Of a DNA stretch of 64,000 nt, positions 15,740 through 24,681 are shown one piece after another. Origin of the DNA: Paractinoplanes ferrugineus. GTDB taxonomy: Bacteria > Actinomycetota > Actinomycetes > Mycobacteriales > Micromonosporaceae. Under the pieces are notes generated by a model. That model was not told where the DNA came from. It was given only the letters and a program-made list of their open reading frames with translations, and searched no databases. Made by a program: the position numbers and the translations under genes. Positions within the stretch are counted from its first letter, which is position 1; every line of letters starts with the position of its first letter. The DNA lies in assembly GCF_016862195.1 (NCBI RefSeq), contig NZ_BOMM01000020.1:30241-94240 (forward strand), read 5' to 3'.

Positions 15740-18700
15740 ATGTCCAGAAGAAGGCTCGGCGCCGCTCTCTGTGCCGCCGCCCTGCTCGGCACCACCCTGT
15801 TCGCCGCGTCCCCGGCCCAGGCCGCCGCGACCGGTGGCAGCGGCGCCACCCTGCCCTACGTCGAGGTGCAGGCGGAGAGCTCGGCCACGAACGGCACGCT
15901 CATCGGCCCGTCGGCGGCCTACAACACGCTCGCCGGCGAGGCGTCCTATCGCAAAGCGGTGACCCTGGCCGCCGGGCAGTACGTCGAGTTCACCACCCCG
16001 GTGGCGACCAACTCGATGGTGTTCCGCTACAGCATTCCCGACTCGGGCAGCGGCTCGGTCTACACGACGCCGATCAACTTCTCGATAAACGGCGCCGCGT
16101 CCTCGGCCTTCACCCTCACCAACGCCTACAGCTGGTACTACGGCAGCTATCCGTTCACCAACCAGCCCGGCAGCAACCCGCACCACTTCTACGACGAGGC
16201 GCACCGGCTGCTCCCGTCGAGCTACCCGGCCGGCACGAAGTTCCGGCTCACCGCCACGTCGAGCACGACCGTCGACTTCGCCGACTTCGAATCGGTGGCG
16301 GGCGCGCTGTCCCAGCCGTCCGGCTCGGTCTCGATCACCGCCAAGGGCGCCGACCCGACCGGCGCGGCCGACGCCACCGCGGCGTTCAACTCGGCGATCC
16401 AGTCGGCCGGTGCCGGCGGCACGGTGTGGATCCCGGCCGGCACCTTCCGCGTCCCCGGTCACATCGCGGTCAACAATGTGACGATCAAGGGCGCCGGCAT
16501 GTGGCACTCGACGGTCGTCGGCGCCGCGCCCGGCTTCTACGGCAACGACGCGCCCAACCCCAGCACCGGGGTGCACCTCGCCGACTTCGCGATCTTCGGC
16601 GACGTCCAGGAGCGCAACGACTCGGCGCAGGTCAACGCGGTCGGCGGGGCGATGAGCAACTCGACTGTCGACCGGTTGTGGATCGAGCACCTCAAGGTCG
16701 GCGCGTGGATGGACGGGCCGATGGACAACCTGGTCCTGTCCGGACTGCGCATCCGCGACGTCACGGCCGACGGGGTCAACTTCCACAAGGGCGTCACGAA
16801 CTCCAAGGTCACCAACTCGGACCTGCGCAACACCGGTGACGACGGCCTGGCGACCTGGGCCGAGTCGGTGGCCGACGCGAACGACTCGTTCGATCACAAC
16901 ACGGTGCAATATCCCATCCTGGCCAACGGCATCGCGATCTACGGCGGTCACGACAACTTCGTCACCGACAACCGGGTGATCGACTCCGGCCTCACCCAGG
17001 GTGGCGGCATCCACGTGGCGCAGCGTTTCGCCAGCACCCCGCTGGGCCGCACCGACGTGCTGCGCAACACCATCATCCGGTCCGGTGGTCTCGACCCGAA
17101 CTGGCAGTTCGGTGTCGGCGCGCTCTGGTTCGACGCCCGGGACGGCGCGATGACCGGCCTCACCAACGTCGACAACATCCTGATCCAGCAGAGCCCGTTC
17201 GAGGCGATCCAGTTCGTCTCCGGCTCGCAGATCTCGAACGTCAAGATCAATAACGCGACCATCCAGAACACCGGATCGTACGTCGTCCAGGAGCAGGTCG
17301 GCGGCTCGGCGACGATCTCCGACAGCACCGCCACCGGCACCCTCGGGCCGGCCGCGAGCTACAACTGCGGCGTCGGCTTCACGCTCACCGACGGCGGCGG
17401 CAACTCCGGCATCTTCGGCTCCACCGCCTGCACCCAGGTGACCGCCCCGACGTTCCCGCCCTACCTGCCGGACAACGGCGCCCTGATCTCGATCAGCCCG
17501 TCCACGCTCGGCTTCGGCTCGGTCGCGACCGGCTCGACGAGCGCCGCCCAGACCGTCACGGTCACCAACTCGGGCTCCGCCGCCGCGCCGGTCACGTCCG
17601 TGGCCACCAGTGGCGACTTCAGTCAGACCAACACCTGCGGCTCGTCCGTCGCGGCCGGCGGCTCCTGCACAGTGAGCGTCCGGTTCACCCCCGCCTCCGC
17701 GGGGGCCCGCGGCGGCAGCCTGACCGTCACCGCCGCCGGGACCACCAGCGGCGTGCCGCTCTCCGGCACCGGCGTCGCCCCCGGCCCGGTCCTGGCCGCC
17801 TCGCCGTCGTCCCTGTCGTTCGCCGGCACCACCGTCGGCGCCACCTCGGCCGCCCAGCCGGTGACCGTCACCAACACCGGCACCACCACCGCGACCATCT
17901 CCGGCGTGACCGCCTCCGGTGACTACGCGCAGACCAACAACTGCGCGTCGGTTGCGGCCGGTGCCTCCTGCACGGTCACCGTCACCTTCAAACCCACCAC
18001 GTCGGGTACGCGAACCGGCAGCGTGACCGTCACCGGCAACGCCAACAACAGCCCGCTCGTGATCGCCCTGACCGGCGACGGCATCGGCTCGGCCACCAAC
18101 CTCGCGGCCGGTCGTCCCGCCACCGCGAGCAGCCAGGTCAACACCACCCAGGCGGCGTCGACGGCCACCGACGGCGCCGCCTCGACCTACTGGGAGAGCG
18201 ACAACAGCGCGTTCCCGCAGTGGTTGCAGGCCGACCTGGGCGCCGCGTACGACATCGGCAAGGTGACCCTGAAGCTGCCGCCGGCCACGGCTTGGGCCGC
18301 CCGCACCCAGACACTGTCCGTGCAGACCAGCACGAACGGTTCCACCTTCGGCACCGCGGTCGGCTCGGCCACCTACCGGTTCGACCCGGCCACCGGCAAC
18401 ACGGCGTCGATCGCGGTGCCCGGCACCTCGGCCCGCTACGTCCGCGTCACCATCACCGCGAACTCGGGTTGGCCCGCCGGCCAGGTGTCCGAGCTCGAGG
18501 TCTACCCGAGTGGCGGCACCACCACCCCGGCCGCGGTCCTGTCGGCCGACCCGGCGTCGCTCACCTTCGGCAGCCAGAGTGTGAACACGACAAGCAGCGC
18601 CCGCTCGGTGACCGTCACCAACAGCGGTACCGCCGCCGCCACGTCCCTGGCCGCCTCGGTGTCCGGCGACTACGCCCAGTCCAACAACTGCGGTACCGCC

Positions 18701-19252
18701 CTGGCCGCCGGCGCCTCCTGCACGGTGACCGTCACGTTCCGCCCGACCGCCGCCGGCACCCGGACCGGCGGGGTCACCCTGACCGGCGGCGGGGCGAGCA
18801 CCACCGTCGCCCTGACCGGCACCGGCGCGGGCACCACCAGCACGAACCTGGCCGCCGGCAGGCCGACGAGCGAGTCGAGTCACGCCGACGTCTACGGTTC
18901 GGGCAACGTCACCGACGCCGACCCGAACACCTACTGGGAGAGCGGCAACCACGCGTTCCCGCAGTGGGTGCAGGTCGACCTGGGCTCGGCGCAGAGTGCC
19001 GGCCGGGTGGTCCTGCAACTCCCGGCGGCGTGGGGTGATCGCACCGAGACGCTGTCGGTGCTGGGCAGCACCGACGGCTCCACCTGGAGCACGCTGAAGG
19101 CCTCGGCCGCCTACAACTTCACCCAGTCGGCCGGCAACACGGTGACGATCACCTTCACCGCGTCGACCCAGCGCTACTTCCGGCTGAACGTCACCGCCAA
19201 CTCCGGCTGGCCGGCCGGCCAGATCTCCGGTTTCCAGGTCTGGAACAGCTGA
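15740..19252 (+). CDS. Secreted GH87 alpha-1,3-glucanase (mutanase/mycodextranase-like)
   Basis: Modular extracellular glucanase of 1170 aa. A signal peptide spans residues 1-30 (SPAQAAA). A CBM35-like beta-sandwich covers about 35-170. The parallel beta-helix of GH87 type covers about 175-580, opening VSITAKGADPTGAADATAAF and AGGTVWIPAGTFRVPG. Then come two ASH/choice-of-anchor-D domains (582-680, 683-783), an F5/8-type C sugar-binding domain (787-928), a third ASH domain (932-1030) and a second F5/8-type C domain (1035-1170). The two discoidin domains share NLAAGRP and NSGWPAGQ. Expected role: hydrolysis of alpha-1,3-glucan in fungal walls or bacterial biofilm. Ends at a strong hairpin. Confidence 0.88.
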   Translation: MSRRRLGAALCAAALLGTTLFAASPAQAAATGGSGATLPYVEVQAESSATNGTLIGPSAAYNTLAGEASYRKAVTLAAGQYVEFTTPVATNSMVFRYSIPDSGSGSVYTTPINFSINGAASSAFTLTNAYSWYYGSYPFTNQPGSNPHHFYDEAHRLLPSSYPAGTKFRLTATSSTTVDFADFESVAGALSQPSGSVSITAKGADPTGAADATAAFNSAIQSAGAGGTVWIPAGTFRVPGHIAVNNVTIKGAGMWHSTVVGAAPGFYGNDAPNPSTGVHLADFAIFGDVQERNDSAQVNAVGGAMSNSTVDRLWIEHLKVGAWMDGPMDNLVLSGLRIRDVTADGVNFHKGVTNSKVTNSDLRNTGDDGLATWAESVADANDSFDHNTVQYPILANGIAIYGGHDNFVTDNRVIDSGLTQGGGIHVAQRFASTPLGRTDVLRNTIIRSGGLDPNWQFGVGALWFDARDGAMTGLTNVDNILIQQSPFEAIQFVSGSQISNVKINNATIQNTGSYVVQEQVGGSATISDSTATGTLGPAASYNCGVGFTLTDGGGNSGIFGSTACTQVTAPTFPPYLPDNGALISISPSTLGFGSVATGSTSAAQTVTVTNSGSAAAPVTSVATSGDFSQTNTCGSSVAAGGSCTVSVRFTPASAGARGGSLTVTAAGTTSGVPLSGTGVAPGPVLAASPSSLSFAGTTVGATSAAQPVTVTNTGTTTATISGVTASGDYAQTNNCASVAAGASCTVTVTFKPTTSGTRTGSVTVTGNANNSPLVIALTGDGIGSATNLAAGRPATASSQVNTTQAASTATDGAASTYWESDNSAFPQWLQADLGAAYDIGKVTLKLPPATAWAARTQTLSVQTSTNGSTFGTAVGSATYRFDPATGNTASIAVPGTSARYVRVTITANSGWPAGQVSELEVYPSGGTTTPAAVLSADPASLTFGSQSVNTTSSARSVTVTNSGTAAATSLAASVSGDYAQSNNCGTALAAGASCTVTVTFRPTAAGTRTGGVTLTGGGASTTVALTGTGAGTTSTNLAAGRPTSESSHADVYGSGNVTDADPNTYWESGNHAFPQWVQVDLGSAQSAGRVVLQLPAAWGDRTETLSVLGSTDGSTWSTLKASAAYNFTQSAGNTVTITFTASTQRYFRLNVTANSGWPAGQISGFQVWNS

Positions 19253-19258
19253 CCGCCC

Positions 19259-19289
19259 GGCGCCCGGGGCCGGTTGCGCCCCGGGCGCC
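19259..19289. terminator. Perfect 12-bp hairpin between convergent genes
   Basis: GGCGCCCGGGGC (19259-19270) and its exact complement (19278-19289) flank a 7-nt loop, 6 bp after the GH87 stop. There is no T-tract, as is usual in high-GC actinobacteria. It probably serves both the glucanase and the convergent aldo-keto reductase. Confidence 0.7.
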
Positions 19290-19320
19290 GGCCCGCGTGC
19301 GGCGGCAATCCGGTTCGCGG

Positions 19321-20298
19321 TCAGGCGAGCAGGCCGGCGGGGCGCCCGAGGTCCGGCAGCGGGGCGTCCCGGCGCAGCAGGCCGATCTCGATCATCTCGG
19401 CCCACAGCGCGGCCGGTGGGGGCGGGCCGAAGGCCAGGGCGGCGTTTCGGCTCACCTCGTGCGGGCCCTGTGCACCGACCACCGTGGTGCGGACGGCCGG
19501 GTGGGCCCCGGCGAAGTGCAGGGCGGCGGCGGGCAGGGTCGAGCCGTGGCGCTCGCAGACGGCCGCCATGGCCGAGGCGCGGGCCACCAGTGCCTCCGGA
19601 GCCTTCTCGTAGTCGTAGCGCAGACCCGCGTGCGGCCGGTCCTCGGCGAGCAGACCGCCGTTGAACACGGCCGCGTTGAGCACCGCGACGTCCCGCTCGG
19701 CACACAGCGGCAGGAGCGTGCCGAGGGCCGACTGCTGGAGCAGCGAGTAGCGCCCGGCGACCATCGCGACGTCGAGGTCGGTGTCGGTGACGAACCGGCA
19801 GGCGATCTCCAGGTCGCCGGTGCCGATGCCGATCTCGCTGAGCACGCCCTCGGCGCGCAGCGCGTGCAGGGCCGGGTAGGCCTGGTCGAGGGCGTCCGCC
19901 GGGTGTTTCTCGGGCTCGTGGATCAGGACCATGTCGACCCGGTCCAGGCCGAGCCGGTCCAGGCTGTCGTCCAGCGAGCGGCGGACGCCGTCGGCGGTGA
20001 GGTCCCAGATCCGCCGGTGGGTGGCCGGCACGTCGAACAGGTCCTCGTCCCGGCCGGTCGCGGCGGGCGTCGGCACCAGCAACCGGCCCACCTTGGTGCT
20101 CACCCGGTAGTCGGCTCGTGGTCGCCGGCGCAGCGCCGCACCGAGCCGGCGCTCGGAAAGCCCGAGCCCGTAATGCGGCGCGGTGTCGAAATAACGGATA
20201 CCGGCGTCCCAGGCGGCATCGACGGTCGCCGCCGCCCCGTCGTCATCGATGGCGCGATAGAGGTTACCGATGGGCGCGCAGCCCAGCCCGAGTCTCAT
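19321..20298 (-). CDS. Aldo/keto reductase (D-threo-aldose/L-fucose dehydrogenase-like)
   Basis: NAD(P)-dependent oxidoreductase of 325 aa with the AKR tetrad D38, Y43, K69 and H127 (FDTAPHYG, STKVG, LIHEPE). The segment TAPHYGLGLSERRLGAAL is typical of the D-threo-aldose 1-dehydrogenase/pyridoxal 4-dehydrogenase branch, which oxidises aldoses such as L-fucose or D-arabinose to lactones. The ATG at 20298 gives MRLGLGCAPIGNL; the codons upstream are not conserved. Divergent from the NADH dehydrogenase gene. A role in sugar oxidation fits the neighbourhood but the substrate is not provable here. Confidence 0.85.
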   Translation of the reverse strand: MRLGLGCAPIGNLYRAIDDDGAAATVDAAWDAGIRYFDTAPHYGLGLSERRLGAALRRRPRADYRVSTKVGRLLVPTPAATGRDEDLFDVPATHRRIWDLTADGVRRSLDDSLDRLGLDRVDMVLIHEPEKHPADALDQAYPALHALRAEGVLSEIGIGTGDLEIACRFVTDTDLDVAMVAGRYSLLQQSALGTLLPLCAERDVAVLNAAVFNGGLLAEDRPHAGLRYDYEKAPEALVARASAMAAVCERHGSTLPAAALHFAGAHPAVRTTVVGAQGPHEVSRNAALAFGPPPPAALWAEMIEIGLLRRDAPLPDLGRPAGLLA

Positions 20299-20406
20299 GA
20301 TCGGCGCTTTTACCCGGCGTACGCCGATTACAACGTCGGACCCAGGCATTGGTCGCTGCCGGCCGGTCTGAGGGCCGCGTCACAACGGCGGGTCGGGCTG
20401 TCACGA

Positions 20407-21777
20407 ATGGACGCGCCGAACGGTCCTGATCGCATGACCCAGCATCGTGTCGTGGTCGTCGGCGCCGGCTTCGGTGGGCTTTTCGCCACCCGGGCGCTGC
20501 GTCGCGTGCCCGCCCAGGTGACCCTGATCAACCCGACCACCTACCACCTCTTCGAGCCGCTGCTCTATCAGGTCGCGACCGGCATTCTCTCCGAGGGCGA
20601 GGTCGCCCCGCCGATCCGGGAGATCTTCCGGGCCCGCCGGAACCTCGACATCCAGCTCGGCTGGGTCACCGACGTGCGACCCGACGTCAAAGAGGTGATC
20701 GCGACCGGTCTCGACGGAAAGGAACGGCGAGTTCCGTACGATTCGCTGATCGTCGCGGCGGGCGCGCAGAACTCGTATTTCGGCAACGACGGCTTCGCCG
20801 AGCACGCCCCGTCGCTGAAGAGCATCGACGACGCGCTCGAGGTCCGGGGGCGCATCTTCCACGCGTTCGAGATGGCCGAACTGGCCGACGATCCCGTCGA
20901 ACGGCGACGATGGCTGACGTTCGCGATCGTCGGTGCCGGGCCGACCGGTGTCGAATTGGCCGGACAGATCGCCGAGTTGGCCCAGCGGGCCCTGAAAGGT
21001 CAGTACCGCCATTTGCCGGAGACCCGCGTCGTGCTGCTCGACGCGGTCGACCGGGTGCTGCCCGCGTTCGACCATCAGCTGTCGGAGAAGGCGAGCAGAA
21101 CCCTGGCCAAGCTCAAGATCGACGTACGCCTGGGGACGCGTGTCGTCGACGTCGACCGGACGGGTGTCACCTTTGCCGGCGGCGAGCGCCTGGACGCGTA
21201 CACCAAGATCTGGGCCGCCGGGGTGATGGCCCCCGGCCTGGCCGGGCGGCTGGCCGAAGCGACCGGCGCGCGCACCGACCGGGCCGGCCGCATCGTGGTC
21301 GAGCCCGACCTGACGGTGCCCGGTCATCCGGAGATCTTCGTGGTCGGCGACATGGCCGCGCAGAACCTGCCGGGCGTGGCCCAGGTGGCGATGCAGGGCG
21401 GCCGGCACGCCGCGCGAGTGATCGCGGGCCGGCTGACCGGCAAGCCGGTGGCCGCGCCGTTCAAGTATTTCGACAAGGGCAACATGGCGACGATCTCACG
21501 GTTCTCGGCCGTCGCGAACGTCGGCCAGCTGCACCTGTCCGGTCTGCTCGGCTGGCTGAGCTGGCTCGGCGTGCACCTGTTCTATCTGATCGGTTTCAAG
21601 AACAAGGTGAGCACGCTGATGCACTGGACCGTCAGTTTCCTGGGGCGAGGGCGTTCCGAGCGGATCGCCACGACTCAGCAGATCAACGCCCGGAACGCCT
21701 TGCACCATCTATCGGCGGACGACCAGCACCGGGCAGTCGGCGTGGTGCAGCAGCTGCAGAACGGTCGATCCGAGTAG
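20407..21777 (+). CDS. ndh: Type II NADH dehydrogenase (NDH-2)
   Basis: Single-subunit, non-proton-pumping NADH:quinone oxidoreductase, 456 aa. The FAD Rossmann motif VVVGAGFGGLFATR is at the N-terminus, the NADH motif FAIVGAGPTGVELAG near 175, and the FAD-closing motif GHPEIFVVGDMA near 310. A C-terminal hydrophobic/amphipathic stretch (LSGLLGWLSWLGVHLFYLIG) is the membrane anchor. The start could be the ATG at 20407 or at 20434; neither has a strong ribosome site. The last 23 codons run antisense into the 3' end of the convergent universal stress protein gene, an overlap of 69 bp. Confidence 0.92.
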   Translation: MDAPNGPDRMTQHRVVVVGAGFGGLFATRALRRVPAQVTLINPTTYHLFEPLLYQVATGILSEGEVAPPIREIFRARRNLDIQLGWVTDVRPDVKEVIATGLDGKERRVPYDSLIVAAGAQNSYFGNDGFAEHAPSLKSIDDALEVRGRIFHAFEMAELADDPVERRRWLTFAIVGAGPTGVELAGQIAELAQRALKGQYRHLPETRVVLLDAVDRVLPAFDHQLSEKASRTLAKLKIDVRLGTRVVDVDRTGVTFAGGERLDAYTKIWAAGVMAPGLAGRLAEATGARTDRAGRIVVEPDLTVPGHPEIFVVGDMAAQNLPGVAQVAMQGGRHAARVIAGRLTGKPVAAPFKYFDKGNMATISRFSAVANVGQLHLSGLLGWLSWLGVHLFYLIGFKNKVSTLMHWTVSFLGRGRSERIATTQQINARNALHHLSADDQHRAVGVVQQLQNGRSE

Positions 21778-22521
21778 GGCCGCGGCGAGACTGCCGTGGC
21801 CGTGACTGCCCACCACGGTCAGCGCGGCGTGCCGGGTGGCCTCCACCAGCGCCGCCGCCGCGCCCTCCCGGGTGAGCACGGTGGCCACATGGACCTGCGG
21901 ATACCTGGCCCGGTACGGAGCGAGCCGGGTCTCGAGGCGCTCGCCCGCGTCCTGGTCGTCGGCGAGGTAGGCGCGCACCACGAGGAGGGTCGTGTCCCGG
22001 TCGGCCGCCGCCGCGAACGCGGTCGGCAGCACCTGATCGGCCGCGGGGGAGTCGTCCACCCCGGCCACCACGGCGCCGTCACCGGGCGCGCCGTGACCGT
22101 CCGGGCCGGCCCGGACCACCGCGACCGGGCACGGCGCGTGCATGGCCATCCGCTGACTGACCGAGCCCAGCAGCATGCCGGCGAATCCGCCCCGGCCCCG
22201 GCTGCCGAGCACCAGCAGTTCGGCCCCGTCGGCCGCCTCGAGCAGCCGGGGGACGGCCGGACCGGGCCGGATGTCGGTCTCGATGTGCAGATCCGGCACC
22301 ACGTCCCGGGCCCGGTCCCGGGCGTCCGCCACTACTCCCCGGGCCAGCGACTCGGCGACGTCCAGGTGTTCGGCGCCGATGTCGAAGCGGGACTCGAGCC
22401 AGTCACTGTCGTAGGCGTACACGATCCGCAGGCTCGCCCGGCGCCGCCGGGCCTCCGCCGCCGCCCACCGGACCGCGACGCCCGCCGTTTCGGTGCCGTC
22501 GGTCGCGACCACCACGCTCAT
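21709..22521 (-). CDS. Tandem universal stress protein (UspA-type)
   Basis: Cytoplasmic protein of 270 aa with two Usp domains (1-138, 148-270). Each carries the ATP-binding G-x2-G-x9-G-S/T motif: GSRGRGGFAGMLLGSVSQR and GSHGHGSLAAALLGSTVLQ. Double-Usp proteins are typical of actinobacterial dormancy or hypoxia responses. Its ATG overlaps the stop of the flavodoxin-like gene (ATGA), so the two are translationally coupled. The 3' end overlaps ndh by 69 bp. Confidence 0.9.
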   Translation of the reverse strand: MSVVVATDGTETAGVAVRWAAAEARRRRASLRIVYAYDSDWLESRFDIGAEHLDVAESLARGVVADARDRARDVVPDLHIETDIRPGPAVPRLLEAADGAELLVLGSRGRGGFAGMLLGSVSQRMAMHAPCPVAVVRAGPDGHGAPGDGAVVAGVDDSPAADQVLPTAFAAAADRDTTLLVVRAYLADDQDAGERLETRLAPYRARYPQVHVATVLTREGAAAALVEATRHAALTVVGSHGHGSLAAALLGSTVLQLLHHADCPVLVVRR

Positions 22522-23006
22522 CTCGCCGCCACCCCCAGCAGGCCGGTCGCCCAGCTGCGGGCCCGGTCCTGCTCGCCGTCGAGCAGGGGGCCGGTCATGC
22601 CGCTGACCCGGAAGTCGGCGGGCGGCGACACCAGCCGGCAGCCCAGCCGGTGCAACCGCGTGCCGGCCTTGCGCGCCGCCGAGCCGGACAGCGGCTTGTC
22701 CATCCGGCTGCCGAACGCGGCCGCCGCCAGCCCGGTGAGCGGTCCGCGGGTGTCGAGGTATTCGCGTAGGCCGACACCGCCGGGCGGGGCGCCCAGCCGG
22801 GCCGCCTCGGCCCGGCTGGCGGGCCGGCTGAGCCCGAACGCGTGGGTCGGCGCACCCACGACGAGCAGGTCGAAGCCGTCGATCGCCGGTTCCGTGGAGA
22901 CCTCGGCCAGGCTCACCTCGGCGCTCGCGGACAGCCCGTCGGCAATCGCCCGCGCGAGTTTCCCGGTGTTGCCGAACATCGATTCGTAGACGACCAGCGC
23001 TCTCAT
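22518..23006 (-). CDS. Flavodoxin-family protein
   Basis: Small soluble protein of 162 aa. It opens MRALVVYESMFGNTGKLARA, where SMFGNTG is the FMN phosphate-binding loop (S/T-x-x-G-N-T), and continues with FDLLVVGAPTHAFGLSRP, the second flavin-binding loop. It may act as an electron carrier or a protoporphyrinogen-oxidase-like flavodoxin. The start has GAGGAGG at good spacing. First gene of a coupled pair with the Usp gene, divergent from the cellulase. Confidence 0.85.
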   Translation of the reverse strand: MRALVVYESMFGNTGKLARAIADGLSASAEVSLAEVSTEPAIDGFDLLVVGAPTHAFGLSRPASRAEAARLGAPPGGVGLREYLDTRGPLTGLAAAAFGSRMDKPLSGSAARKAGTRLHRLGCRLVSPPADFRVSGMTGPLLDGEQDRARSWATGLLGVAAR

Positions 23007-23117
23007 TGTCGGCCTCCTCGACGTCCACTCTGGCTCCGCCCGGCGCGCCCGGTCAGGGCCGATCGGCCCTCGGCGGTGGGACCTGTGTTGCCCTCAGGTT
23101 TTCGGCGGGTTACCTTC

Positions 23118-23131
23118 TGGGAGCGCTCCCA
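23118..23131. promoter_or_regulatory. CebR-type operator
   Basis: TGGGAGCGCTCCCA, a perfect 14-bp palindrome, is identical to the binding site of the LacI-family cellobiose repressor CebR known from Streptomyces. It lies 39 bp before the GTG of the GH6 cellulase. Cello-oligosaccharides would be expected to relieve repression. No cebR gene is in the window. Confidence 0.9.
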
Positions 23132-23169
23132 TCGACGGATGTCTTTCCCCTCTCCGGAAGGAAGCCCCC

Positions 23170-24552
23170 GTGTCCTCCTCATCCCCCCTCCGCCGGCGGC
23201 TGACCACCGCCGGCCTCGCGGCCGTCTGCGCCACCGCGGCGGCCGGCGTCTGGCTCGCTGCCGGCGGCACCGCCTCGGCCGGCACGGTCAGCGGCGCCCT
23301 CTACCGCGACCCCGACACCGCCGTCGCCCGCTGGGTCTCGGCCAACCCCAACGATTCGCGTACGGCAGTGATCCGCGACAAGATCGCCAGCCAACCGGCG
23401 TCCCGCTGGCTGTCGAACTTCAACGTCTCCACCGTCCAGGCGGAGGTGAGCGGTTACGTCGGCGCGGCCAACGCGGCCGGCCGGATCCCGCAGCTCACCC
23501 TCTACGGCATCCCCAACCGGGACTGCGGTGGCGCCAGCGCGGGTGGTGCCCCCGACCTCAACACCTACCAGTCGTGGGTCAGCAACATCGCCCGCGGCCT
23601 CGGCAACCAGACCGTGCTGATCCTGCTCGAGCCCGACTCGATCGCCCTGCAGACCTGCCTGAGCAGCGGCGAGGTCCAGGCCCGGGACAACGCGCTGCGC
23701 ACCGCCACCCAGACGTTGAAGGCCGGCAACCCGAACGCCAAGGTCTACCTCGACGCCGGTCACTCGACCTGGAACTCCGCCAACGAGCAGGCCTCGCGGC
23801 TGATCGCGGCCGGCATCACCAGCGCCGACGGCTTCTACTCGAACGTCTCGAACTTCAACTCGACCGCCAGTGAGGCCGCGTTCGGCCGGTCGCTCATCTC
23901 GGCGCTGAACAGCCGCGGTGCCTCCGGCAAGCGTCAGGTGATCGACACCAGCCGCAACGGCGGAGCGTCCGGCGACTGGTGCGGCGACGACAACACCGAC
24001 CGTCGCATCGGCGCCTACCCGACGACCGCCACCAACGATGCCAACATCGACGCCTACATCTGGGTGAAGCCCCCGGGCGAGGCCGACGGTTGCAAGTACG
24101 CCGCCGGTTCCTTCCAGCCCGACCTGGCCTACAGCCTGGCGTCCTCCGCCCCGAACCCGCCGGTGACGACGCCTCCCACCACCGCCCCGACCACGCCCCC
24201 CACCACCGCGCCGACCACGGCCCCGACCACCGCGCCCACCAGCGCCCCGCCGGCCGGCGCCGGTTGCTCGGCGAGTTACCAGACCACCGGCTCGTGGTCC
24301 GGCGGCTTCCAGGGCGACGTCACCATCAAGGCCGGCAGCAGCGCCATCACCGGCTGGACGGTCACCTGGACGCTGGCCGGCGGCCAGTCGATCACCCAGG
24401 CCTGGAACGGCGAACTGACCACCTCCGGCTCCACCGCCACCGCCCGCAACGTCTCCTGGAACGGCGCCCTGCCGGCCGGCGGAACCACCCAGTTCGGCTT
24501 CCTCGCCAACGGCACCGCCTCCACCCCCACCATCACCTGCACCGCTCGCTGA
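23170..24552 (+). CDS. Secreted GH6 cellulase with CBM2
   Basis: Extracellular cellulase of 460 aa. A signal peptide covers 1-38 (GGTASAGTV). The GH6 domain (about 40-315) has LYGIPNRDCGG with catalytic-acid candidate D118, LLEPDSIAL with D156, VIDTSRNG, and the C-terminal WVKPPGEADG. A Thr/Pro linker (about 318-362, repeats of APTTPPTT type) joins a family 2 cellulose-binding module (about 365-460: GCSASYQTTGSWSGGFQG, GWTVTWTL). The domain length fits an endoglucanase rather than a long-loop cellobiohydrolase. The GTG at 23170 is preceded by GGAAGGA. It is under the CebR box. Confidence 0.95.
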   Translation: MSSSSPLRRRLTTAGLAAVCATAAAGVWLAAGGTASAGTVSGALYRDPDTAVARWVSANPNDSRTAVIRDKIASQPASRWLSNFNVSTVQAEVSGYVGAANAAGRIPQLTLYGIPNRDCGGASAGGAPDLNTYQSWVSNIARGLGNQTVLILLEPDSIALQTCLSSGEVQARDNALRTATQTLKAGNPNAKVYLDAGHSTWNSANEQASRLIAAGITSADGFYSNVSNFNSTASEAAFGRSLISALNSRGASGKRQVIDTSRNGGASGDWCGDDNTDRRIGAYPTTATNDANIDAYIWVKPPGEADGCKYAAGSFQPDLAYSLASSAPNPPVTTPPTTAPTTPPTTAPTTAPTTAPTSAPPAGAGCSASYQTTGSWSGGFQGDVTIKAGSSAITGWTVTWTLAGGQSITQAWNGELTTSGSTATARNVSWNGALPAGGTTQFGFLANGTASTPTITCTAR

Positions 24553-24560
24553 TCGGCTCC

Positions 24561-24584
24561 GGGCCCGGCCACCAGGCCGGGCCC
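24561..24584 (+). terminator. Hairpin terminator after cellulase
   Basis: GGGCCCGGCC (24561-24570) and GGCCGGGCCC (24575-24584) form a perfect 10-bp stem with a 4-nt loop, 9 bp after the stop codon. There is no T-tract. Confidence 0.65.
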
Positions 24585-24590
24585 GGCCCC

Positions 24591-24620
24591 TGATCCGGTG
24601 CCGCCTGATCCGGTGCCGCC
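24591..24620. repeat. Two-copy 15-bp tandem repeat
   Basis: TGATCCGGTGCCGCC occurs twice in tandem at 24591-24605 and 24606-24620, with a decayed third copy after it. No function seen. Confidence 0.7.
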
Positions 24621-24681
24621 TGACCCGGGCCGAATCCGCTCATGGCTGTCCGTTCGCGCACCTTCCCACCGTCGAGGCGCG

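Noticed and set aside
15311..19705. A 1464-codon minus-strand frame opposite the GH87 gene
   Set aside because: Same antisense GC-frame artefact; it crosses two unrelated genes and has no conserved sequence.
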